64,000 bases of DNA from Denitratisoma oestradiolicum. Lineage in GTDB: Bacteria; Pseudomonadota; Gammaproteobacteria; Burkholderiales; Rhodocyclaceae. Of this stretch, positions 18,048 through 25,906 are shown piece after piece. A model generated the notes under the pieces. It had not been told where the DNA came from. It ran no database searches and saw only the letters and a list, made by a program, of their open reading frames with translations. The DNA is taken from assembly GCF_902813185.1 (NCBI RefSeq), contig NZ_LR778301.1:3514001-3578000 (forward strand), in the 5' to 3' direction. A program made the translations under genes and the position numbers. How positions within the stretch are numbered: position 1 is the stretch's first letter; each line of letters opens with the position of its first letter.

Positions 18048-18731
18048 TCAGAGAATTTCCCGCACATCCGACATCGCGAAACTACCCTGCTGCCCCACAT
18101 TCAGGACCACGCCTGCGGCAGTGCGCTCCACACTTGAAACCAGTCCCACTGACAGCGCACTGGCGGTAACCTTGTCAGCGCCGCGAATGGCTGTGACACT
18201 GATGGTGTAGGCGCCATCGGCCGCGTCTGCGCCACTGTTGGCCTTGCCATCCCACTGGAAACTGTGGGAGCCAGCATCCATGCCGCCCAGTTGCAGGGTC
18301 CGTACCGGAATACCATTAGCATCCTTGATGGTGACGGTTACCTGATCGGCGGCGGACCCCAGTTCAACACCGCCAAAGGCCATTCCCTTGGCCATATCCA
18401 TCCCGGAGCCCGGCACCAATACGCCATGCCCCACCAGAGCGGCAGCCTGCATGGCCTGGCTGTCGGCGGAATTGCTGATCAATTTCTGCAAGGTGGCGTT
18501 CAATCGCTCGATGCCGTCCACGGTGCTGATCTGGGCCATCTGGGAGGTCATCTGGGCGTTGTCCAGAGGGTTCATCGGATCCTGGTTCTTGAGTTGCGTG
18601 GTCAGCAATTTCAAGAAGCGGTTTTGGGATTCGCTGATTTGTGACTTGTTGCTGGTGCTCGACCCCGAACCGCTCAGGGATGCGAACAGGGCAGCGTTGG
18701 AACCGTCGGCGACCGAATTTGTCGTTGCCAT
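18048..18731 (-). CDS. flgD: Flagellar hook assembly scaffold FlgD
   Basis: FlgD is the temporary cap under which FlgE subunits polymerise. The 227-residue product contains FLKLLTTQLKNQDPMNPLDN and AQMTSQMAQISTVDGIERLN, the diagnostic N-terminal export/capping motif at about 40-85. Its C-terminal FlgD tudor/Ig-like region has DANGIPVRTLQLGGMDAGSH and FQWDGKA. Length is normal. It is placed between flgC and flgE. Confidence 0.96.
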   Translation of the reverse strand: MATTNSVADGSNAALFASLSGSGSSTSNKSQISESQNRFLKLLTTQLKNQDPMNPLDNAQMTSQMAQISTVDGIERLNATLQKLISNSADSQAMQAAALVGHGVLVPGSGMDMAKGMAFGGVELGSAADQVTVTIKDANGIPVRTLQLGGMDAGSHSFQWDGKANSGADAADGAYTISVTAIRGADKVTASALSVGLVSSVERTAAGVVLNVGQQGSFAMSDVREIL

Positions 18732-18742
18732 TTCAATACTCC

Positions 18743-19135
18743 TTATTGACCAATCGCCAGAACCTTCAACATCAACGACTTGGCAGTACTCATCACCTCG
18801 GCATTGGTCTGGTAGGCCCGGGAAGCGGAGATCATGTTCACCATTTCCTCCACCACGTTAACATTGGGCATCGCCACATAACCCTCTTCGTTGGCCGCAG
18901 GACTGTTGGGATCGTAGGTCATACGCAGGGGCGCCGCGCTGTCCACCACCTGTGTCACCTGTACGCCCTGTCCATTCCCCATGGGGATAGCCTTGAACAC
19001 CACCTGCTTGGCCCGGTAGGGCTGCCCATCGGCGCCCACCACGCTATCGGCATTGGCCAGGTTGCTCGATACCGCATTCAGACGGGCCGACTGGGCGGTC
19101 AGGGCGGAACTGGAAATCGACAGAATGTTGAACAT
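18743..19135 (-). CDS. flgC: Flagellar proximal rod protein FlgC
   Basis: FlgC is a proximal rod subunit. At 130 residues it is close to the family's usual 134. It begins [20 protein letters not shown], contains [12 protein letters not shown] and ends with [20 protein letters not shown] and a [10 protein letters not shown] tail, all hallmarks. It lies 11 bases downstream of flgB. Confidence 0.97.
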   Translation of the reverse strand: MFNILSISSSALTAQSARLNAVSSNLANADSVVGADGQPYRAKQVVFKAIPMGNGQGVQVTQVVDSAAPLRMTYDPNSPAANEEGYVAMPNVNVVEEMVNMISASRAYQTNAEVMSTAKSLMLKVLAIGQ

Positions 19136-19146
19136 GGCGAGCTACC

Positions 19147-19554
19147 TCACTGGCCCTGGATGGCCGTCTGCATATCCTTGAACTTGCTGCGCATGAAAGT
19201 CAGCATTGCCTCAATCTGTACTGCATTCTCGGTAAATGCCGCCCTTTCCACGTCCATATTCACCGTATTGCCATCCACCGCACCCTGATATTCGTTGCGG
19301 TACTGCACGTCGACACCGTCACGGCCGCCCACGGAGGAATCCTGGTGGCCTGCAGCGGTGCGGCTCATTGTCAGCGCGCCCCGGCTCGCCCCCCCCAAGG
19401 CATTGGCCAGTGAGGACTTGAAGTCAAAATCCCGCGCCTTGTAATGGGGGGTGTCGCCATTGGCGATGTTCGAAGCCAGCAACTCCTGGCGATAGGACCG
19501 CAGGTTCAATGCCGTGTGCTGAACCCGAAACTCGCTGTCGATACGATCAATCAT
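19147..19554 (-). CDS. flgB: Flagellar proximal rod protein FlgB
   Basis: FlgB is the innermost rod subunit. The frame is open upstream to 19770, but family alignment supports the ATG at 19554 (MIDRIDSEFRVQHTALNLRS), giving 135 residues. YRQELLASNIANGDTPHYKA is the conserved rod motif, and the C terminus has a second helix (AFTENAVQIEAMLTFMRSKF). It is the first gene of the flgB-flgJ unit, preceded by a sigma-54-type site whose expected start point is about 23 bases before this ATG. Confidence 0.95.
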   Translation of the reverse strand: MIDRIDSEFRVQHTALNLRSYRQELLASNIANGDTPHYKARDFDFKSSLANALGGASRGALTMSRTAAGHQDSSVGGRDGVDVQYRNEYQGAVDGNTVNMDVERAAFTENAVQIEAMLTFMRSKFKDMQTAIQGQ

Positions 19555-19587
19555 CTTGGACTCAAGTTTTTTACCTACCTGCCGTAA

Positions 19588-19603
19588 TGCAGCTACCGTG
19601 CCA
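19588..19603 (-). promoter_or_regulatory. Probable sigma-54 promoter for the flgB operon
   Basis: The minus strand reads TGGCACG-GTAG-CTGCA: the -24 box is exact, the -12 box has one mismatch (CTGCA for TTGCA), and the invariant GG and GC are ten bases apart. It is positioned correctly for the ATG at 19554. It lies in the divergent flgA-flgB spacer. Confidence 0.65.
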
Positions 19604-19768
19604 GCAGGAAATTCATTGCTCCTGAGCTCTTCTTCCCTTAACCACGGCCTTCCACCTCGACCTTTGGCGGCAATACGGCGATACCTCGGCAACAATTGCC
19701 GGCACTGGGTTACTCTAGAAGAGTCCATTGGCTTGCGCGCCTGGGGCACGCCATGATTGAATCCCCCC

Positions 19769-20452
19769 ATGAAGTCATGTCATCTCGCCCTGCTGGCAGC
19801 ACTCCTCATCGCTGTCCCGGCCGGAGCCCATCAGGATCCTCTGTCAATCCGGAAGGCCGTGGAAGGGTTCCTTCAGTCTCAGACCCGGGGCCTGCCGGGG
19901 CAAGTCAGTATCACCGTGGGCCCTGTAGACCCACGGAACCAGCTATTGCCTTGTGAAGCCCTTGAGACTTTCCTCCCTCCCGGGGGAAGGGCCTGGGGCC
20001 GCACCAATGTAGTGGTCCGTTGTCAGAAGGAAGGGGGTTGGAGCCAATACGTCTCCGCCCACGTAAAGGTGAAGGGTGAGTATCTTGTTGCCACCCGTGC
20101 ATTGAGTGCCGGCCAGATACTGGGTGAGGGTGACCTTGCCTCGCAATCGGGAGACCTTACCGACCTGCCCGGCAACCTGATTACCGACTCCCGCCTGGCG
20201 CTGGGGCGCACACTGATCATGCCGACCGCCGCTGGACGCCCCCTGCGCAGCGATTTGCTGCGGCAGGCCCCGGTGATTCAAGCAGGGCAGACGGTCAAAA
20301 TAGTATCGAAAGGAACAGGATTTCAGGTTTCCAGCGAAGGACAGGCCCTCAATGGTGCGGCAGAAGGTCAGGTAGTAAGGGTGAGAACCGCCAGCGGTCA
20401 GATCGTAAGTGGCCTGGCGCAAAATGGCGGTATGGTGGAAATCACTTACTGA
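19769..20452 (+). CDS. flgA: Flagellar P-ring assembly chaperone FlgA
   Basis: FlgA is the periplasmic chaperone for FlgI. I use the ATG at 19769, which gives a Sec signal peptide (MKSCHLALLAALLIAVPAGA) and 227 residues; a TTG at 19757 is also in frame. The mature part has an N-terminal region with QVSITVGPVDPRNQLLPCEA, and a SAF domain at about 100-225 with ARALSAGQILGEGDL and VIQAGQTVKIVSKG. It is transcribed away from flgB and followed by flgM and flgN. Confidence 0.93.
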   Translation: MKSCHLALLAALLIAVPAGAHQDPLSIRKAVEGFLQSQTRGLPGQVSITVGPVDPRNQLLPCEALETFLPPGGRAWGRTNVVVRCQKEGGWSQYVSAHVKVKGEYLVATRALSAGQILGEGDLASQSGDLTDLPGNLITDSRLALGRTLIMPTAAGRPLRSDLLRQAPVIQAGQTVKIVSKGTGFQVSSEGQALNGAAEGQVVRVRTASGQIVSGLAQNGGMVEITY

Positions 20453-20488
20453 TACAATCGAAGAGCATTATTTTCATAGTCGTTGCTC

Positions 20489-20515
20489 TAAAGTATTCTG
20501 AACTTTGTCCGTTAC
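20489..20515 (+). promoter_or_regulatory. Probable sigma-28 (FliA) promoter for flgM
   Basis: TAAA-N15-TCCGTTAC resembles the FliA consensus TAAA-N15-GCCGATAA, with the CCG core and TA preserved. It lies 37 bases before the flgM GTG. Having flgM under FliA would give the usual feedback loop with the anti-sigma factor. Confidence 0.55.
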
Positions 20516-20551
20516 CAGAGTCAGCGATCCCTGAGAGGAAAGGATTTCATC

Positions 20552-20860
20552 GTGAAGGTCGACAACCCCGTCAGCTCCATCGGCCGCCCATCTGCCGGGC
20601 CAAAGGTGTCTGTGCGCTCGACACCGACACCTCCTCGGCAGATACCGGAAAGCGGATCGCAGGTGCAGATTTCCTCCCTGTCCTCCCAGTTGCACGGGAC
20701 GGAAGCCTTGGCGGGGGGGGCGACTGTGGTCGATTTCAAGCGGGTAGCGGAAATCAAGCAGGCAATTGCCGAGGGGCGCTTCAAGGTGGACCCTGAAAAG
20801 ATTGCGGATGGATTGCTGGATAGTGTCCGTCAGATGCTGCATGGCCGTTCCGGGTCCTGA
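20552..20860 (+). CDS. flgM: Anti-sigma-28 factor FlgM
   Basis: FlgM binds FliA until the hook is complete, then is exported through the flagellum. The 102-residue product starts at GTG with GAGAGGAAAGGA upstream. It has a disordered Ser/Pro-rich N terminus (1-50) and the C-terminal FliA-binding helices (about 58-98) with VVDFKRVAEIKQAIAEGRFK and IADGLLDSVRQML, the conserved FlgM core. It is followed 14 bases later by flgN. Confidence 0.95.
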   Translation: MKVDNPVSSIGRPSAGPKVSVRSTPTPPRQIPESGSQVQISSLSSQLHGTEALAGGATVVDFKRVAEIKQAIAEGRFKVDPEKIADGLLDSVRQMLHGRSGS

Positions 20861-20874
20861 CTGCCCTGACCGGC

Positions 20875-21342
20875 GTGCACAACAAAGGGGATATTCTTCG
20901 CCTGCTTAGCAACGAACTCGCAGCAGTCGCCGAGTTCACTGCCCTGCTACAGCAGGAACAGCAAGCCCTTGTTACAGGTGTCGTGGAAGGTTTCGAGTCC
21001 TTGGCAACCGCCAAGCTCGGAATCGCTGATCGCCTCAATGCCCTGAGTAACGCCCGTGAGCAATCGTTGCGCCGGGCCGGGCTACCGGAGGGGCGGCAAG
21101 GTATGGATGCTTGGCTGGCCACGCAACAGGCCTCGGCCCGATCGGATTGGCAGTCCCTACTGAATACAGCCGCGGAAGCCCGGCGGCTCAATGAACTCAA
21201 CGGCAAGCTCATCGCCGAACGTCTGAGCAGTAATCAGCAAGCCCTCTCGATTCTGACTGCAGCAACCAATCGCGCCGCACTCTATGGCCCTGACGGCCAG
21301 ACCCATGTCAGCGGCGCGGGCCGCAAGCTGGGAAGCGCTTGA
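20875..21342 (+). CDS. flgN: Flagellar export chaperone FlgN
   Basis: FlgN is the cytoplasmic chaperone for the hook-associated proteins FlgK and FlgL. The 155-residue product starts at GTG and is almost all helical, with LLSNELAAVAEFTALLQQEQ and ALVTGVVEGFESLATAK at the N terminus typical of FlgN. It also has LNELNGKLIAERLSSNQQAL and a C-terminal YGPDGQT motif. Its position after flgM supports the call. Its stop is six bases from the converging motD stop. Confidence 0.93.
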   Translation: MHNKGDILRLLSNELAAVAEFTALLQQEQQALVTGVVEGFESLATAKLGIADRLNALSNAREQSLRRAGLPEGRQGMDAWLATQQASARSDWQSLLNTAAEARRLNELNGKLIAERLSSNQQALSILTAATNRAALYGPDGQTHVSGAGRKLGSA

Positions 21343-21348
21343 GCTGGC

Positions 21349-22140
21349 TTAACGTCCGACCGGAACTTCCACCGGATTATCTGGATTCTGTGCCTCAAGG
21401 GTAATTTCCACCCGCCGGTTGCGCTGGCGTCCGTCGGCGTCGGAATTATCAGCCACGGGACGCTGATCGGCATAACCGGTGGCGGTCAGGCGGCGCGAAT
21501 CAACACCATTTTCGATAAATAACCGCACCACAGAAGAGGCTCGCATGCCCGATAGTTCCCAATTGGAAGGGAACTGCGGGGTACTAATGGGCGTATTGTC
21601 GGTATGTCCTTCTACGATGATAGGAAAGCTCGCCGCCGCAAGAATTCTGGCCACGGCCCGCAAGGCGCTGACCGCCACCGGGTCCAGAGCCGCATCCCCG
21701 GGGGCGAAAAGAACGCTGGCATTTATTTCCACAGTAATACCTCGGGCGCTTTCAGTGACTCTGACGCGCCCATCCTGGACCAGGGGCGCCAGCGCACCCT
21801 TAATGTCCTTGGCCATGGTTCGTATCTTGTCCCGGTTCTGCCGAATAGTTTCATCACCCTTCATTCCTGGCTGAGGCTTGCGCAGGGGAATTGATATGGA
21901 CAGGGGAGCATTGGGGTTAATGGCTACCGTAGCCCCTCCGGTATCTCCCGGAATGTTTCTGAAAGCAGAAGTCAGGGAGTCTGAAAGAACCCGATATTTA
22001 CCTTCATTGACCGAAGATACAGCATACATCACGACAAAAAAAGCAAACAGCAGGGTAATGAAATCGGCGTAGGACACCAGCCAGCGCTCGTGGTTCTCGT
22101 TTTCTTCTTCGTGACGCCGTTTTCGGGGCATGGGATTCAT
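21349..22140 (-). CDS. motD: Flagellar stator protein MotD
   Basis: MotD is the MotB-like partner of MotC in a second stator, as described in Pseudomonas. The 263-residue protein has a charged N terminus, a single transmembrane helix with WLVSYADFITLLFAFFVVMY (ion-binding Asp about 26), and a C-terminal OmpA-type peptidoglycan-binding domain (about 130-250) with EGHTDNTPI and RRVEITLEA. It begins directly after the motC stop. It is distinguished from the other MotB by its pairing with motC downstream of fliA. Confidence 0.92.
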   Translation of the reverse strand: MNPMPRKRRHEEENENHERWLVSYADFITLLFAFFVVMYAVSSVNEGKYRVLSDSLTSAFRNIPGDTGGATVAINPNAPLSISIPLRKPQPGMKGDETIRQNRDKIRTMAKDIKGALAPLVQDGRVRVTESARGITVEINASVLFAPGDAALDPVAVSALRAVARILAAASFPIIVEGHTDNTPISTPQFPSNWELSGMRASSVVRLFIENGVDSRRLTATGYADQRPVADNSDADGRQRNRRVEITLEAQNPDNPVEVPVGR

Positions 22141-22881
22141 TCAAGCAAGATAGCCCTGCAAACGGCTCTCAATCAAGCGGGGATTATCGCCATTGGCGAT
22201 CCCCACCAGGCCATCCACATACATTTCACGGTAGGCGACCAGACGCGATACATTCGTCAGAAGCTTCTTGGCAATGGGCAGGAAGATGAGATTGGCGGCA
22301 CCGACACCATAGATGGTGGCTACGAAGGCCACCGCGATCCCGGCTCCCAGCTTGGAAGGATCGGAGAGATTTTCCATAACGTGGATCAGGCCCATGACCG
22401 CGCCCAGGATGCCGATGGTCGGCGAATAGCCACCGGCCGATTCCCATATCTTCGCGGCCAGTTTCAGGTCCGCTTCGTAGGAGCCAATCTCCACCTCCAG
22501 AACTTCCCGGAGGCGATCCGGTTCAGCCCCGTCCACCAAAAGTTGCAGGCCCTTGCGCAGGAACGGATCCTCCAGGGAGGCGGTCTGTGCCTCCAGCGCC
22601 AGTAGCCCTTCCTTGCGGGCAATATGAGCCCAGCGGCTGACATCATTGATCAGTGTCTGTGGAAGCACCGTGGGGGGGAAAAATATCCAGCGGCCCATTT
22701 TCATGCCAACCAGAAAAACATGGAGGGGGCTTTGCAGCAACACGGCCCCCAGGGTACCCCCCATCACGATCACAAATGCCGTCGGCTGCACCAGGGAGCC
22801 CAGATGCCCACCCTCAAGGATCTGCCCCCCGATGATTGCGGCAAGACCAACCAGCAGACCGACAACGCTGATGATGTCCAT
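22141..22881 (-). CDS. motC: Flagellar stator protein MotC
   Basis: MotC is the MotA-family ion-channel subunit of the second stator. The 246-residue product has MotA-type membrane helices near 1-55 and 150-200. The conserved segment GGYSPTIGILGAVMGLIHVM is visible, as is a cytoplasmic loop rich in charged residues that would contact FliG. The order fliA-motC-motD is the arrangement known from pseudomonads and many betaproteobacteria. It starts two bases after the fliA stop. Confidence 0.93.
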   Translation of the reverse strand: MDIISVVGLLVGLAAIIGGQILEGGHLGSLVQPTAFVIVMGGTLGAVLLQSPLHVFLVGMKMGRWIFFPPTVLPQTLINDVSRWAHIARKEGLLALEAQTASLEDPFLRKGLQLLVDGAEPDRLREVLEVEIGSYEADLKLAAKIWESAGGYSPTIGILGAVMGLIHVMENLSDPSKLGAGIAVAFVATIYGVGAANLIFLPIAKKLLTNVSRLVAYREMYVDGLVGIANGDNPRLIESRLQGYLA

Positions 22882-22883
22882 AT

Positions 22884-23648
22884 TCAGGCCGGCGCGCCCT
22901 TGGGTTTGCTCCCTCGCTTCGCCTTCGGCTGTGGTGGGTATTCACCCATCACAGCTACCCGCAATCTGGCGACAGCCTGGGTGTGAATCTGGCAAACGCG
23001 GGATTCTGTAACGCCCATGACCTCTCCGATTTCCCGCAGGTTGAGATCCTGTTCGTAATAGAGGGCCATCATCAGCTTCTCCCTTTCGGGTAGGGCCGCG
23101 ATGGCACTGACCAAGGCCGCCCGCATGTCGGCGTCTTCGAGCGCCCGCAAAGGGTCGACAGTATCACTGGCGACATTGCGTTCAAGATAGCCTTCGCCCC
23201 TGTCGCCCCCCATGTCCTCAAGGTAGAGCAGCTGATGGCCTCGGGCCTCCTGTAGCAGTTTCTGATAATCGTCCAAGGCTAGGCCCAAAGCTTCCGCCAG
23301 TTCCCCCTCGGAGGGAGGCCTGCCATGGTGGTGCTCCAGTTTCTGAATCGCGACTTCCACCCGGCGCATTTCACGCCGCACCCCCCTGGGCAGCCAGTCG
23401 TTTTCGCGCAAGCCGTCCAGCATGGCTCCCCGGATACGTTGTACCGCATAGGTCTCGAATTGGGCGCCCTGCCCATCCTCGAAGCGGGTCAACGCATCGA
23501 GCAGGCCCAACATGCCGTTCTGGATCAAATCCTCGGCCTGGACACTAGCGGGTAGTCTCGCCATGAGATGGTAGGCAATACGCTTGACCAACGGGGCATA
23601 TTGGCGGACGAGTTGCTCTCGTTCGAGGGCACCTTGGGCGGTGTACAT
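22884..23648 (-). CDS. fliA: RNA polymerase sigma factor FliA (sigma-28)
   Basis: FliA drives late flagellar and chemotaxis genes and is held by FlgM. The 254-residue product has region 2 (LVRQYAPLVKRIAYHLMARL, EDLIQNGMLGLLDAL, RIRGAMLDGLREND), region 3, and region 4 with a helix-turn-helix (LNLREIGEVMGVTESRVCQI). Length is near the E. coli value (239). It lies 31 bases after flhG in a cluster with flhF and flhA. Confidence 0.97.
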   Translation of the reverse strand: MYTAQGALEREQLVRQYAPLVKRIAYHLMARLPASVQAEDLIQNGMLGLLDALTRFEDGQGAQFETYAVQRIRGAMLDGLRENDWLPRGVRREMRRVEVAIQKLEHHHGRPPSEGELAEALGLALDDYQKLLQEARGHQLLYLEDMGGDRGEGYLERNVASDTVDPLRALEDADMRAALVSAIAALPEREKLMMALYYEQDLNLREIGEVMGVTESRVCQIHTQAVARLRVAVMGEYPPQPKAKRGSKPKGAPA

Positions 23649-23679
23649 CGATGAACATGGAAGCCGTTGTAGTGGCCAA

Positions 23680-24480
23680 CTATATCACCGAATCCCGCGC
23701 CGCCACGGCTTGTCGAGGCAGCGGAAGCGGATTTCGGGTCGGTGACTCCACGCCGGGCGGCAGGTGCCGGGTCAAGCCATGGGCAAGATGCTCTCGGCCA
23801 TATCCGAGGTAGTCGATGGTCACACCAAGATGATCCCTGGCCACTCGTTGCATATTGGCGAAGACGACACGTGCCTCGCCCTCGTCACTGGCACCGGTAA
23901 CGGCAAGATGCAGCCCGCCATGGCCCCGCTCGCCAACGATACGTTTGATCAAGGCATAGGCTGCGGTAATGGATGCGGCAGCGGCGGTAGTCACCACCAC
24001 CACATGTCGGGCATCAATAGCCAAGGGTGACAGAGAGGCCCCCTTGGCCCTCCTCGCGCAGTTGATCAAGACGTAGGCCGCATCCCGCTTCGCTTCTGCC
24101 AGGAAAGCCGCGTAGCGCTCAGACAGGCCATATTCCCCCCGTTCCATGACGCGAGCTGCCCGCCTCGCCGACGCGGCACGCAATAAGGGGGCCACATGAA
24201 CCATGGTCTGGCGCACCGTACATTCGCCGGTCAGGGCCTGGAACAAATCATGGCCCTCGGCAACCCCCAGGGACGCCAGAGGGCCATCGCTGCCGCCATT
24301 TTCATCCACGACTGCAACACCTTGCCCCATACCGGCGAGCATGGTGGCCGTTCGGGCGAGAAACGCCCCCTGCTTCACGTCCGCGACACCGGGAGCAAAG
24401 GCAATCACCTGGGCGCTCGGACTACCGAACAGGCGCCGCAAACCCGCCGCCTGATCGCTCCCGCCGTCCAATTCAGACAA
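23680..24480 (-). CDS. flhG: FlhG/FleN-like MinD-family protein with degenerate ATP site
   Basis: FlhG normally limits flagellar number as a MinD-type ATPase acting with FlhF. The position, overlapping flhF by eight bases and preceding fliA, and the fold pattern (strands VIAFAP, VAVVDENGG, YVLINCARR, HVVVVTTAAAASITAAYALIK) fit FlhG. However, the deviant Walker A (KGGxGKT) is replaced by DVKQGAFLART, and the switch Asp pattern is changed to DENGG. It may therefore bind nucleotide poorly or not at all. At 266 residues its length is normal. Confidence 0.82.
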   Translation of the reverse strand: MSELDGGSDQAAGLRRLFGSPSAQVIAFAPGVADVKQGAFLARTATMLAGMGQGVAVVDENGGSDGPLASLGVAEGHDLFQALTGECTVRQTMVHVAPLLRAASARRAARVMERGEYGLSERYAAFLAEAKRDAAYVLINCARRAKGASLSPLAIDARHVVVVTTAAAASITAAYALIKRIVGERGHGGLHLAVTGASDEGEARVVFANMQRVARDHLGVTIDYLGYGREHLAHGLTRHLPPGVESPTRNPLPLPRQAVAARDSVI

Positions 24481-25906
24481 GGTGGTTCTCCGAGGATGCC
24501 GGCACCGACTGCTGGCGGGTCAGCGCCATGCCAACTTCATTCTCCTGCAAGCGATGCGGCGATACGGCGGGTGGCTGCTTGAAGGCACGATGCAGCAAAT
24601 AACTGCGGTTCGGCAAATGCATATCCTCGGGAACCCGCTGGCCATTGGCCATATAGGCCAGCAACAAGCCGTGACGGACCAAGGCGTCAATGGCTGGCGC
24701 CAGAGAGGCCGCCTCGTCGACCTTGGTCAATAAACAACCCGCCAGATCCTCTCCGGCATAGGCCCGAATTACATCGTCCAGGGTATCGCCACGACTGGTG
24801 GCGTTGAGCAGCAGCAGTCGATTCACTTCACCGGCCCGGGTCAGCATGGCGGCTTGATCAGCTACCATGCGATCACGCTGACTCATCCCCACCGTGTCGA
24901 TCAGAACCATGTGTTTGTCACGCAGATCGGACAGGGTATGGCGCAAGTCTTCGCCGTCCCGCACGATGTGGACCGGCACACCAAGAATCCGGCCATAGAT
25001 CCGGAGTTGCTCATGAGCGCCAATACGGTAGCTGTCGGTAGTCAGCAAGGCCACACGATCGGCCCCATAACGCACCACGCAGCGGGCTGCCAGCTTGGCC
25101 GTAGAGGTGGTCTTGCCAACACCAGTGGGTCCCACTAAAGCGTAGACGCCCCCCTTGTCGATCAGGTCGCCCTCATTACCCAGGGTTCGCAGCCGCCGGT
25201 TGAGGCCCGCCATCAGACGCTTGCGTCCTTCGTCAATGCCCACGTCGGCGGGCAACTCCTGGGTCATGCGTCGCGCCAACTGGCCCGAGAATCCGGCCTC
25301 CAGCATTTCCGAAAGCAACAACGCCCGCACCGGGGCGTTCTTGGAGAGGTCCCCCCAGGCAAAACCCGCCAGTTGCTGCTCCAGCATGCCCTTGATGACC
25401 TGCATCTCCTGCATCAGCAGGCTGACCTTGGCATCGGAAGAGTCACTATCGGAGCGAGGTGCACTTTGGATCTGCCGGGGAACGGGGGATTTTACTTCCG
25501 GGGCAGGACTTGGCGCACCGGTGCCATTGCCAGCGCTGGCATCCTGCCTTGGCTCCCGGGGAGGCAGGGGCCTAAGACGCGGCCTGTCAGCATCTCCCTG
25601 AGGTTCCCAGGTACGAAAGGCCGGCTGCTTGCGCGCCTGAGTGGACAGGCTGACCGTGTAATCGTCATCGGTGGCGGGGGATGGCACGCTGTATTCCATC
25701 GGTACGCCGTTGGCTACCGAACGGGCCGGTAGCTCCGTCGTCGCCTGACGGGACAAGGCATCAAGGCTATCGGCGGACATGGCGGTGATTTCGACACCGC
25801 CCTCCACCGCTTTGTTGGAGACAACGATGGCATCGGGCCCCAGGTCGTCCTTTACCTTGCGCAGACATTCCCGTGCGGTCTCCGCGTAGAAGCGTTTTAT
25901 GGTCAT
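24473..25906 (-). CDS. flhF: Flagellar SRP-like GTPase FlhF
   Basis: FlhF marks the pole for flagellar assembly. The 477-residue product has an N-terminal basic domain (MTIKRFYAETARECLRKVKD, DLGPDAIVVSNK), a variable Pro/Arg-rich linker (about 90-170), an N domain, and a C-terminal SRP-type G domain from about 255. The G domain contains GPTGVGKTTSTAKLAARC (G1), DTVGMSQRD (G3) and TKVDEAASL (G4). All nucleotide motifs are intact. It overlaps flhA upstream by four bases and flhG downstream by eight. Confidence 0.96.
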   Translation of the reverse strand: MTIKRFYAETARECLRKVKDDLGPDAIVVSNKAVEGGVEITAMSADSLDALSRQATTELPARSVANGVPMEYSVPSPATDDDYTVSLSTQARKQPAFRTWEPQGDADRPRLRPLPPREPRQDASAGNGTGAPSPAPEVKSPVPRQIQSAPRSDSDSSDAKVSLLMQEMQVIKGMLEQQLAGFAWGDLSKNAPVRALLLSEMLEAGFSGQLARRMTQELPADVGIDEGRKRLMAGLNRRLRTLGNEGDLIDKGGVYALVGPTGVGKTTSTAKLAARCVVRYGADRVALLTTDSYRIGAHEQLRIYGRILGVPVHIVRDGEDLRHTLSDLRDKHMVLIDTVGMSQRDRMVADQAAMLTRAGEVNRLLLLNATSRGDTLDDVIRAYAGEDLAGCLLTKVDEAASLAPAIDALVRHGLLLAYMANGQRVPEDMHLPNRSYLLHRAFKQPPAVSPHRLQENEVGMALTRQQSVPASSENHLV

